From NCBI GenBank assembly GCA_003008705.1, contig PDUO01000013.1:82702-146701 (forward strand): DNA of 64,000 bases. The letters are read 5' to 3'. Under the pieces are notes generated by a model. The model searched no databases, was not told the DNA's origin, and saw only the letters and a list, made by a program, of their open reading frames with translations. Source of the DNA: Pezicula radicicola. Lineage: Eukaryota; Ascomycota; Leotiomycetes; Helotiales; Dermateaceae. Below, piece by piece: positions 44,232 to 54,045 of the stretch (position 1 is the first letter of the stretch; each line of letters starts with the position of its first letter). Made by a program: the position numbers and the translations under genes.

Positions 44232-46540
44232 GGTTGCGGATTGTGTATGTCCGTTGGTCTCGTGTGTTTTTCCTGTAGTCGAGGTAAATCAAGCAACACA
44301 GAGGGGCAAATTTGGCAATGGAAGGAGGAAGGAGGACGGAATGGAGGAGAAGAAATAAGAGGAGAAGGAAGGATGTTATTATAAGCAGGGAGATTCTCTA
44401 TGACGAAATTCAAAACATCCCAGGTAATCCCTACGAAACTTCTTGATGTTGAAGATTACAAACCTACAGTAGTGGGATTGAGGGCCCCGCCGCATTGGAA
44501 ATGCAGAATCTTCTCGTGTTGTATATGTCCGAAATAGATAGAGTTCTCCGAAGTTTGAGTGGTAGATGTTCGCAAAAAGAGGAGAAGAGGAGAGTAATTG
44601 TCATGTTTTTGGAATCTTTTTTCTGGAGATGCCGAGGTTGACGGGTGCCACACCACCAATAATAATAATAATAATACGATTCAGAATTTCACTCCTGTAC
44701 TACAGTAGTTCTGCCCCTCCACACGACTCGATTTGCCCGGAGCCGATGAGTGGATGAGTGGATGAGTACGAAGCGCCGCCGATGCTTGTTTCACGGCCCG
44801 AAACCTCGATACGGAAGTTCGTCCGGCTGTTAAATCGGTGTCGGCTTGTCTTCCTGCCTGCGAATCCTGCGAATCCTGCGAATCCTGCGAATCATCGGGT
44901 GCTTGAACCTTGCGCACATCCTGTACTCGAACTATACGAAGTCCTACTCCTATACTATACACTTTCGCCTACTTGGCGCATCGGCGTGCGCGGTCAAGCA
45001 TCGACGGCATGACTATAGAGGAGTCGCTGGCACCGGAGTCTAGACAAAGATGTGATGCCCCCCCGAGCGAAGGTTACAGACCTCCGTTGCCACTTCCTTC
45101 TCAATGGCAGGGTCATGCTATTGTTGAGGAGCAACGACTACGTGGCATCCTCAACATTGAGTTCTGCGAGGACAGGTACAGCAGCACCCTTTTGACGAAG
45201 AACAGAAGATCTTGCCACGCCCGATCATAGGCAGCGAAATAATGGCATCGCACGTCACTGCAACGAACCATTGGACACGCGTACCGTGCAGGCAGCAGTC
45301 TGTAGCACGTCTTTGGGCTTGTGTATATCTTTTTGATATGCTACCTCCATCTCCGCCATGATACATCCATTCTGTACACTACTGCAAACACTACTCCATC
45401 CTCATGCATCCAGCAACCCTGACTGCTAGTCTTATCATAGTGCTGGTAGACAGCCGGACTGTTACTGCAACCTGCGTTGCTCTATCGAATGCCTTCTGCC
45501 GGAGGCTCGCTTTGAGCGCAGGATTCTGGACGATTTAAAGAATGTTAAGGAGTTGTGGCCCGGGTGGATTATGCCGAGGGTTGCGTTCAGAGGTGTTTTT
45601 TTTTGCAGCATCCAGAAAGTCCAGAGGATGTATGACTTTCTCTGGTTATTGGAACGAGATGGCGATTTGAATGAGACGGTGATGGACTCGATATGGTGAG
45701 GGCAGGAGATTCACAAAGCAGGATATACGATTCTGGAGAAACTGGATCACTGTGCGTGAATCAAAAGAAAAGAAACATGGGCAACATCGGAATGAGATAT
45801 CTTAATTTCACCTTCCGCAGCTCGGCCTTCCATCTTCAATTTTGATACGAAATACGGCTATTTATCGCCGACTATGGCCCTTGAGCGCTAACAATTAGAG
45901 AAGACTCCCGTTTCTAAGCTATGTCAATGCTATCCAAGTATGGCAGTCAACATTTACGTCAAAACATGATTTTAGTGTCTAATTACATCGTTCCACTTCT
46001 CGAGAGCAAACGGAGACAGCAACTACTATCGGTTAGATTTTGACGCAACGGGAAAAGAGCAAGATGCCAATTTGTAACCATTCAATAATTTCCATGAAGC
46101 ATTGCCCATCAGTATCAGCACTACATGGCAATCCTTTCCCAGATTCATGGCACCAAAAAGAAGAATTACACAATGTAATAAAACGAATGCGGTTCGCGCA
46201 GGGACAATCGAGATTAAAGGGCAGCAATCGACTTACTCTACGGGGTATGCATTAGCCCTGTCGTACTAAGTTTGCGGGCTGAGCTGACGATAGCCGATAG
46301 CGAGCTAACATACTTCATTTCCGCCGTTACTTTTGGAGAACGACACCATCATAGCGTGCTTTTAGTTCTCATTGGGAGATGGGAGATGGGAGATCCAATT
46401 AGACAAAGAGCAGTTTCTTCATATAGCTGATGGTTATGAAGTAAGATAATGAAATTCGACAATTTTGCGGTTCCGGAGAGCGTCATGGATGCTTTAGCAG
46501 CTTGAATGAACGAAGACCGAAACACAGCCTGTGGGTAGCT
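44232..46540. other. Intergenic with short tandem repeats and a possible gene fragment
   Basis: Contains an AAT microsatellite (44659-44676, six units) and four units of TGCGAATCC (44859-44894). Several open frames of 60-106 codons around 44.7-45.3 kb overlap each other and show no recognisable domain. GGGAGAT occurs three times at about 46374-46394. A coding-like fragment at 45428-45702 is listed separately. Confidence 0.5.
45428..45702 (+). pseudogene. Possible gene fragment, family unknown
   Basis: A + frame without an ATG reads ...CYCNLRCSIECLLPEARFERR, then ILDDLKNVKELWPGWIMPRV, AFRG, and later MYDFLWLLERDGDLNETVMD and SIW before a TGA. The composition is protein-like. A T-run at about 45597-45605 falls where the sense seems to shift (HPESPEDV is readable in the neighbouring frame). 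It may be a decayed gene or an exon of one I could not assemble. Confidence 0.3.
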
Positions 46541-46543
46541 TAA

Positions 46544-47199
46544 GGGCCCGTTTGGTTGCACGGATCTGGGCTTATTTGAATGGGCTGAAATGCCTAGTGC
46601 CTATAGTTTCGCGTTTAGTGTCCAACCAAGGCACTATATCAATAGTAACATTCAATTCGTACTAGGTCTCTGCTATTAAAAATGTACCCGGCAATGAATG
46701 TACCTTGAGAGGTGTATTCTTAATCTAGGACCTTTTATAAATTATAATTCTAACTAGTTTTAAAGCTATTTTAGAAAGCTAGAGGAGGGAGTATAAGCTT
46801 TGTTTGTAAGAGAGAGCTTGTTGCGTAGATCCTTTGCTTAGACTTTACGTTTAATAGATATACCCGTACTAGGGATAAATGTTAATTATGAGGTGACAAG
46901 CCACGTTAAACTTAACATTTATTTATCCTTAGTACGAGTGGTAAAGCTTGTTGCTTAGACCCTTTGCTTAGACTTTATACTTACTAGACATAGGTAAGGC
47001 TTGTTTTACTATAGTTTTATATAAGTCTTTTGCTAACCTTATAAATAGTATAACTACTTTTTTAACTTGCTCCTTTAAAAGCTGTATAGCTACCAAACGC
47101 CTAAACAAATAATAGGATTGAAACTTTTAAATGTCTCTAATTGATTTGTGGCATTCGAATAAGCCTTTTCGTCCAGGCCCAGCACAACCAAACGGGCCC
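46544..47199. mobile_element. MITE with PIF/Harbinger-like ends
   Basis: A 656-bp element with inverted ends GGGCCCGTTTGGTTG at both termini (identical for 15 bp, then similar with gaps through ..CTTATTYGAATG). It is flanked by the 3-bp duplication TAA (46541-46543 and 47200-47202). A 3-bp TWA target and GGSCC..TTTGGTT ends are known for Tourist/PIF-Harbinger MITEs. No transposase is encoded. Inside is a hairpin (CGTACTAGGGATAAATGTTAA at 46865-46885 against its reverse near 46912-46936) and a repeated phrase CTTTGCTTAGACTTTA. Confidence 0.85.
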
Positions 47200-47202
47200 T
47201 AA

Positions 47203-49261
47203 GTCTGATATGATGCACACGAGCACCACGCGCACAAGTGCCGTATTTTCTAAGCCTTAACGACAAACAAAAAAGCACCCAAGCGAAGTTTGCAATAGGC
47301 TACATGATTCTGTTCTAACAGACTCAAGTTTAACCTATTCGAGAATCGCAATGCCGTTTCCGAGATCAGGCTCCTTTAAAAGCAAGACAATTGATCCAGA
47401 TGCGATGGTGAGGGCTGCCGTTGCGTCATATCCACGAAGGTCACCGCCTATTGCCGTATTCTCAGCGCCTCAAAATGCCCCCTCTGACGCCTCTTTTGGC
47501 CAATAGATCAGTCATCTATTCCAATTGTGGCCTAGATTGCGTCGCATTCGCAACATAATCTGTTAAGGAAATGATGAGATTCTACAAAAGCTTTGAACAC
47601 CATGTAGTAATTACTTCTATCGCATTTCGAATCCTCCAGCCTAAATTGAGTACATCCAATGTTGATAAATTTAAAAAGAGGTTGTATGCAGGAGACTCAC
47701 TTGGCTGTTCCAGCGAGGAGCAAGTTCATCTCACTGAGATCCTAATATTTTCATCGGATCTCTACGCTTTAGTACTCCACTTCGACCTCCATTTAGGGCA
47801 CAGACAAAGCAGATTCTGAGCCCTATGAACACAATCCGGTGGGGTTTTCCACGTTGCTGGAATCCATATGTGATGTCTGGTTTGCCACTTGGACATCATG
47901 GTCAATTCTAGCACCTTAGGTGTCACACACGCCAACATTATCTCAAAGAACATCTATCCAGTAAGCATACTAGATTTCCGATTGTTTGTGGAAATTATTT
48001 GGGCGAGTATTGATGTTAGCACCAGAGAGCATGGTGTTCCTCATGGTGGCTTGCTGAGTGAGCACGGTCCTCGCTTGACAGCAATGAGACGGGTGAATAC
48101 AATCTTGTTTTCGAACACCTGCGTCGAGCTTCATTCATACTAACAAATAAATAAGCAATCTCTCAGGCTCCAAGACTAGACTCAGCGGTGAGTGGAAGTT
48201 CTCTATGTGGATCTTTCTTGTTTCATTCCATGGACCCGCATTTCTTTTACTCTTCTAAGTTATATATATATCCGCCCTCCGTTCTCATTCTATAGCACTA
48301 GCTATAGAAACAACACGATTAATATCAGTCGCATTGTCCATCTTTCCCAAAGTCTTTTAAACTCTTTCGGCAAGAAGCCAGCTTGCAGTACTAGATACTC
48401 CCAGACTGCAACTCGTCCCGCGTTTTAACTTCTTCTCGAGAGTCTTTTTCCATTGTGGTTGCTAAGCCTAGCGTTTGGTTCAATATTCACCAGCCATGAA
48501 AGGTTTTCCACTTCCCAATTCTTCCGAAGAAGCGACAGCCATACTCCGAGACCACAATACAATCTTCTCTCGAATATGTCGAGTCTTTACTGGTTCATCA
48601 AGACCTGCAGACGCTCAGTCTCAATTACAAACATGGCCGAAGGACAAACCATATAAGCATACACCCACACATTCGGGATCCTCTTTAATTAGGACGTCAA
48701 CAACGGCGGCCATGATAGACCCAGTGCTGGCGCAAGAATAGGGTCGAAAAACGGAGAATTAGGCCAGGTCAATTGGGAGCGTCGCCTCAAGGGATAAGCC
48801 ATGCTATATTGTGGGAAGTCGAAAGGAAGAAACGCGAAGGAGCAGGAAGATCTGCATCGAAAGTCCTGACGAGTCACTTTGATGATGTCCATACACAAAT
48901 ATCAGCCAGCTGGATGTACAGATGGTTGTTGATTAATAGAGATTCTGGCTCATGGAGGGACAATGGATATCCATAAACTCAATAAAGCTACTTTAAAAAC
49001 TGTTGCCAAATATAGCCGTATTTCCATCCATTTCAGAAACCACAAATCATGCCTATATTTAGTTTATACCACAGATGGCCCGATAGCATTATTCCAGTAG
49101 TTGGTTTCTAAGTGTTTCTTATATATTTAGATTTTTTCTCCGATGTTATGCAAGCTGTTCGTGTATAATTTAGTACTCACTCTCTTTTGTGTATATATAC
49201 TCTCATTTTCCTACCGATAGAAATCAAGTAATTATCTATTAACTTCCCATCCATATATTCG
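47203..49261. other. Intergenic, no supported gene
   Basis: Two short + frames could be real but lack support: 47351-47506 (51 residues) and 48496-48741 (81 residues, preceded by a TATATATATA stretch near 48265). Neither shows a recognised motif. From about 48970 the DNA becomes AT-rich. Confidence 0.4.
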
Positions 49262-50016
49262 TCAATATATTCTCCTATTATCCAACAAAAACGCCCTATT
49301 AGTCTCTTCTAATAGTGCCTCATACTCTGGCTGAAATGCCATATATAGACCTGATGGTCCACAATCACAACTCTTAGTATATGCGGCCTCAGAATCACCG
49401 ATATATTTCTTTGGTACACCATGAGCAGCGGCTGCCTCGATTAGCAGCTGGGTCTGACAAGCCCGTTCTAGGATAATAAACAAGGTAGCGGCTTCAGCAA
49501 TGGTCTCACCGCAGGTGAGGAGACTAAGACAATCATGAGTCTTACTATAGAAAAGAAGCTACGATGGAGAGAGATATTACCCATGATTTTGTAAGATATT
49601 GTTATTATTTTTTGGTCCGAGCGCATTTCCAATCCTGATACCTTCCTCTTTCGCAAGTACAACTCCACCAAAGCCCTCGTAGACCGACAGGTCATTGTAC
49701 AAATAACATGAATCTGATAGATACTCAGCATTCTCTTTTCACAACTTCAACCATATACGAGATAGGGGGTTAACTTCTTACCTTGAACAAGCATCTCAAT
49801 AGGTTTGCCAAAGGCGGACCAAGCCCGGCCGTATGGAGAATGCATGCGGCAGACAGCATTAATATCGGGTCGCATTTGATGCAGCGTAGAATGAATGACA
49901 AAGCCGGCTTTGTTGATTCTTCGGTTGGTCTTGCTCCGGATTTGGCCATGCTCGTTGACAAGAGCAAGATTAGTAAGGACTAATTCTGGGCGGAGCAGTG
50001 CCTTAGTTATGTGCAT
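49262..50016 (-). pseudogene. Class II aldolase/adducin-fold gene, 5' half missing
   Basis: Three exons can be joined in frame (50016-49782, 49713-49581, 49523-49262; introns 68 and 57 bp). The product begins abruptly at the middle of the domain: RPELVLTNLALVNEHGQI, NKAGFVIHSTLHQMRPDINA, HSPYGRAWSAFGKPIEMLVQ, NDLSVYEGFGGVVLAKEEG, NILQNHGLLTCGETIAEAA, then AFQPEYEALLEETNRAFLLD. The N-terminal half of the fold is absent: upstream DNA belongs to an oxidoreductase fragment. Family members coordinate a divalent metal with a HxH pair; here the first His is Arg (CRMHS). The third His (LQNHG) remains. It is probably a non-functional relic, although its visible splice sites and frame are still clean. 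Confidence 0.75.
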
Positions 50017-50040
50017 TTACTGATCTAGTTTCGTCTACAG

Positions 50041-50583
50041 GAATACAATGTCAAGGGTGCTTATGGTGGTCTGAAACTCCCGGCGGGCACATGCTGGCCT
50101 TATCGTGTCATAACTGGTGTCTTGAAGCGTCTTCTCGATAGATATCCCGACCGGTTTATAATTGAGACAAATACTCCCGTCACCTCAATTAAGTATGACG
50201 AAACTGATTCAAAGTACCCTTATATCATCACCACATCTCGTGGCATCCTCAAGGCAGGTGCGGTTGTGCACTGCACAAACGGGCATGCAGGCCATCTGCT
50301 CCCCAACATCCACGGCAAGATCCAGCCACGGCGAGGAACGATGTCAATACAAGTCCCTGGAGAGAATTTCCCTAACATGGGAAACGAACAATGATGGGGC
50401 ATTTCCCTCAGGCCCTATCTACAAACCTCAGAATGGATTGACCAAGCCAGGTTGGTTTTATGCCCAGCAGAACCCTCAGACTAGCGATATCTGATCGGTG
50501 GCGAATATAAAAAGATTGAGGAATGTTTTATTGGCGACGATGTAAGCATTGGGGAAGATGGCAAAACCAATTTGTCTACCATT
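50041..50583 (+). pseudogene. FAD-dependent oxidoreductase (DAO family) fragment
   Basis: Starts at what looks like an exon boundary (TCTACAG acceptor with an upstream CTGAT branch site, 50020-50040). It reads EYNVKGAYGGLKLPAGTCWP, YRVITGVLKRLLDRYPDRF, NTPVTSIKYDETD, VVHCTNGHAGHLLPNIHGKI and QPRRGTMSIQVPG, then shifts frame near 50390 (GPIYKPQNGLTKPGWFYAQQ) and again near 50490 (LIGGEYKKIEECFIGDD), and is cut at 50583 by an inserted element. These phrases are those of fungal DAO-type oxidoreductases (amino acid or amine oxidation with FAD). The N-terminal FAD-binding dinucleotide fold is missing. Confidence 0.8.
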
Positions 50584-51397
50584 AGTGTAGTTAATAATAC
50601 AAACAATACGATATTAGACCTCGAATATCGTTTTGATTGCGATATAAGAACGTTGATATCATATTACTATCAATATATCGCCAATATAGACAATATGAAC
50701 AGTATAATCATATGATTATAAGTAATTCTAACTCCCTATCGTTTATATCTATATCTCTATTCCTAACCTCTATATTCTCTAAGTTCTTAATCTCATCTAT
50801 ATCCCTATTTTCGAATATATTAATATCCTTGATATTAGACTATTTCCTTAGATACTTAGTATATCGGCCTATAATCATGTGTTTTATGTATATCTTCATT
50901 TCTAGTGGCCCTAGCGCCCGCTAATCCCTCTGAATCGTATATTGATTCCAACTATTCTAGGTGCTAATCCTTTAATATATAAACCTAACTTGCCTCCTAC
51001 CTAATAGGAGCAAGCAAGGAGGCCTCTATTTATAGTTTTTACTGCCTTCTGTAATTTCTCTATATACAATATATTTAATATAATTAAGGGTTCATATAGT
51101 ATTCAAGGACCTTAGATCTAAGCTTATTTCGTTAAATAAGGAATAGAATAACTATTTCTCGAACTATTTTAGGCGCTAGGGCTAATTAGAAGCCTAGTAT
51201 AAGGTATTCCTAATACTAGTAAACAATATTATAATATAACGATATATCGCAATATAGGGAAACCTATTATCATATTATATTACCACAATACTAGGTTTCT
51301 AATATCGTATCATATTATTGTCACAATATAGGAAATCTAATATCGTATCACGATTGTCGCAATCGATATAATATATCGTCATATTGTTAACTACACT
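50584..51397. mobile_element. AT-rich element with inverted ends, related to the hAT-type MITE at 52.6 kb
   Basis: Left end AGTGTAGTTAATAATA and right end (reversed) AGTGTAGTTAACAATA are nearly identical inverted repeats. They resemble the ends of the 52637-53177 element (AGTGATGCTAACAATA). The interior is very AT-rich with repeated AATACGATAT/ATCATATTG phrases also found in the other element. No coding sequence and no clear target duplication was seen; RIP-like decay or a flank deletion could explain its absence. Confidence 0.65.
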
Positions 51398-51875
51398 TTA
51401 AGTGGTGGAGCAACACCGATGGCTTGCATAATCGTATATTATTCGATTTGGTGATATTCTTGTTCTTATCGATGGGTGTGGCTATTTGGACTTTGATAGC
51501 TCAATTCCTCGCGCCGGGGAGATTGGAAAGATACTAGAATATATTGTATCTTACATTTAGAAGCGAGTACCGACGGCGGACCTTAGAAGCGAGCTCCAAT
51601 GAAGTTCCCGCCCGCATTTGCTTTCAGCCAGGATTTCACCGCTATGGAACGGTCATGGCCAGCATGGATAGCAACTGACACAGGCTTCAATATCGACACC
51701 AGAACCTAGGGATTAATGGGTCCCGCAAATCTCAGAAAAGACTGCCTCGATGACACTGGGCGCTGAGCATTTCCTATCCGTGCTAACTGATCGACCATCA
51801 GAATGACTACATCTTGAAGCGCTCTGTCCGTTAAGAGAAAGGCAGCGTCATCTTCTTCTGACCTATAATAGAGAC
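51398..51875. other. Between the AT-rich element and the HODM relic
   Basis: A coding-like phrase (DGCGYLDFDSSIPRAGEIGK, near 51472) may be leftover 3' coding DNA of the oxidoreductase or of another gene, but it was not identified. The right part should be the old promoter of the HODM gene. Confidence 0.35.
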
Positions 51876-53719
51876 ATGGATGGTCTAATCTCCGCTGTTT
51901 ACATGATGCTTTTGTTATGGTGGATTGCGACTTTCTCTTACACCTATAGACGATGGGCCGAAACGACAGCCTTGCCAAAAGGTGAAGTCCATGTCACACA
52001 CAAGGACAAAAAGTTGGGTAAGCCTACTCCTTAAGATCCTTCAGTGGTAATTGTAGAACAGTTTCTTCTAAAATATATAGACTGGGAGGATCTAGATTTT
52101 TCTGCTATCCAGCCAATATCTCCAAGCTTCGATTGGGAGGTTACGCCTCAGACTCCCTACCGACCATGGCACAATGGTCTCCATCATATTACAATGGGTA
52201 TATAGTACTCTATGAATAGTATTTACAAGACTTCTCTACTGATACTTAGGTAATAGGGATGAAACAAACGACGCTAGAGGATTGGGTTGAGATTGACAAG
52301 ACCTATCTCGATCGCTACCACTACAAGCGGCAATTGTTCGCAGAGCATCCTGAGAAGACCGTGCAGTTAATTCCCGGCAGTAAAGAACCCTCCTTTGAGG
52401 CTCTCTACCTTCTGGTTGACTTTCTTCCACGTCGTTATCCTTCCATGTTTACCAAAGTCGACCACGGTATCCGAAATTTGGTAACAGATGAGACTTGGGA
52501 TTTGCGCAGGGAATCCGATATTTGGAAGTCCTACCATCCTCTGCAGGTAATGGGACTACTATCTACCGAGGACTAGTTTATCATGCAGTCGGACGATGAT
52601 CAACAGACACGCCTGAAGCCGGGCGCTAATTGCTTTCAGTGATGCTAACAATATGGTGATATATCATATTTATTGCTATATTAGCAATACGATATCTTAA
52701 ATTCGATATCATATTGCCTCAATACGATATTCGAGAGCCCTATATTGTATTGCTACAATACGATACGATAATAGAAACCCTATTATCGTAATTATTGATT
52801 ATTGTGATATTGATATTATAATATTATTATATTATACTTATAGCTATCGCCGAGCTCCTTCGGGACAGTCAAACTTAAGCAAATAGAGTATCTAAGAAGT
52901 GATTTGATATTAAAGATATTAATATATTTAATAGGATTAATAAATATTTAGAGGATTTTATTATAGAAAATAAAGATATATTAGTAGAGTTACAGTATTA
53001 GGGTAGAAAATTAGTATATAATACTCGATATATTGCAATAAGGATGATATATTGAGCTCAATACGATATAATATTCCCTTATTGCAATCGATATAATAAT
53101 CGAATTCCTTATTGCAATATTATCAATATGATATTTAAGTTTCTATTATCGTATCATATATATTGTTAACAACACTGATTGCTTTCCTGGTCGGTGACCC
53201 ATTATCGGAGCCTTTTAGACTTCTTGTTATGTTGACGTATTCCTAGCTGGCTGGAAGATACAAGAGCGTATTGGGCACAGCCTATGGCAAATGCGTGCAG
53301 GCAAGGTACCTCAATACGAACAGAAGCTAAGCAAATCCATGGACCGCTTTTTCTTACGACTTCCAATCGACTCGCCCATCATGCGCTTCAATTACGCCAT
53401 TGACGACTCTCCTGAGCTTTTCCATATCCACTCACACCATAATCTGAGCCAAGATGCGCTGACAACCCCATTGACTCTCGATCAGCTCTACCTCCGGGTT
53501 GAGCGATAGTATTTGCAACGACTACCCAAGACTCGCGCAATAGTCTTCTCTATTAGGACCTACATAACACCGATTTTTGAGGTCACTAAGGACAAGGAAG
53601 TGGCTCGTGCATTACGGAGACATGTAGCTAGCTATCCTCATGAAGTTGCGAAGTACGAGAATAAGCCGTTGTGGCGTGAGGTTTTGACTTCTCATATCAA
53701 AGAAGTCCTCCAAGAATAG
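51876..53719 (+). pseudogene. Haem-dependent oxidative N-demethylase (HODM, DUF3445) gene, transposon-interrupted
   Basis: ATG at 51876. Exon 1 encodes a membrane anchor (LISAVYMMLLLWWIATFSYT); introns 52018-52080 and about 52198-52256 splice in frame. The catalytic part follows the HODM pattern: SPSFDWEVTPQTPYRPWHNG, EIDKTYLDRYHYKRQLFAEH, LVDFLPRRYPSMFTKVDHG, then KVPQYEQKLSKSMDRFF, PKTRAIVFSIRTYITPIFEV, and VASYPHEVAKYENKPLWREV. It is broken by a TAG at 52574-52576, by the 541-bp element at 52637-53177, by a TAG about 30 bp beyond it, and by a TAG at 53507-53509 where the family has Gln (CAG to TAG). HODM enzymes oxidatively demethylate N-methylated amines. The break is clear; loss of function is inferred. 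Confidence 0.85.
52637..53177. mobile_element. hAT-type non-autonomous element (MITE) inserted in the HODM gene
   Basis: A 541-bp element with ends CAGTGATGCTAACAATAT and (reversed) CAGTGTTGTTAACAATAT, flanked by a perfect 8-bp duplication ATTGCTTT (52629-52636 and 53178-53185). CAGTG-type ends with 8-bp target duplication are typical of hAT elements. It has no transposase. The interior is AT-rich with repeated CGATATCATATTGC-like phrases. Confidence 0.92.
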
Positions 53720-54045
53720 GCTATAATACGAGGGTTAATATAACGGTGTGTCGATGACCATCAGGAGAACTCTAACACTTCATAACCTAATTCAAATCGG
53801 AAGTGTCTTTGGGGCCTGATCAACTTTACTTGTCTCGTTGTTGATGTGCTGCTGGTGTATTTGAGACTACTCGTAGAGAATGGTCGGCTAAAAAGACAAT
53901 TGACAACAGACCAATACGCATGTTGTAGTCGAGTTGGTAAACTAATCCTGGGGTAACAGTAATGTACAAATACAGTTGAACTTATGAGTTTTGATTGTGT
54001 CAAATAACCTTTTGATCCTCAAATACTTCGTTGACTGCTTAATTT
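53720..54045. other. Short convergent 3' region
   Basis: 326 bp between the HODM relic and the aminotransferase. No gene was seen; it is expected to hold both 3' ends. Confidence 0.5.
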
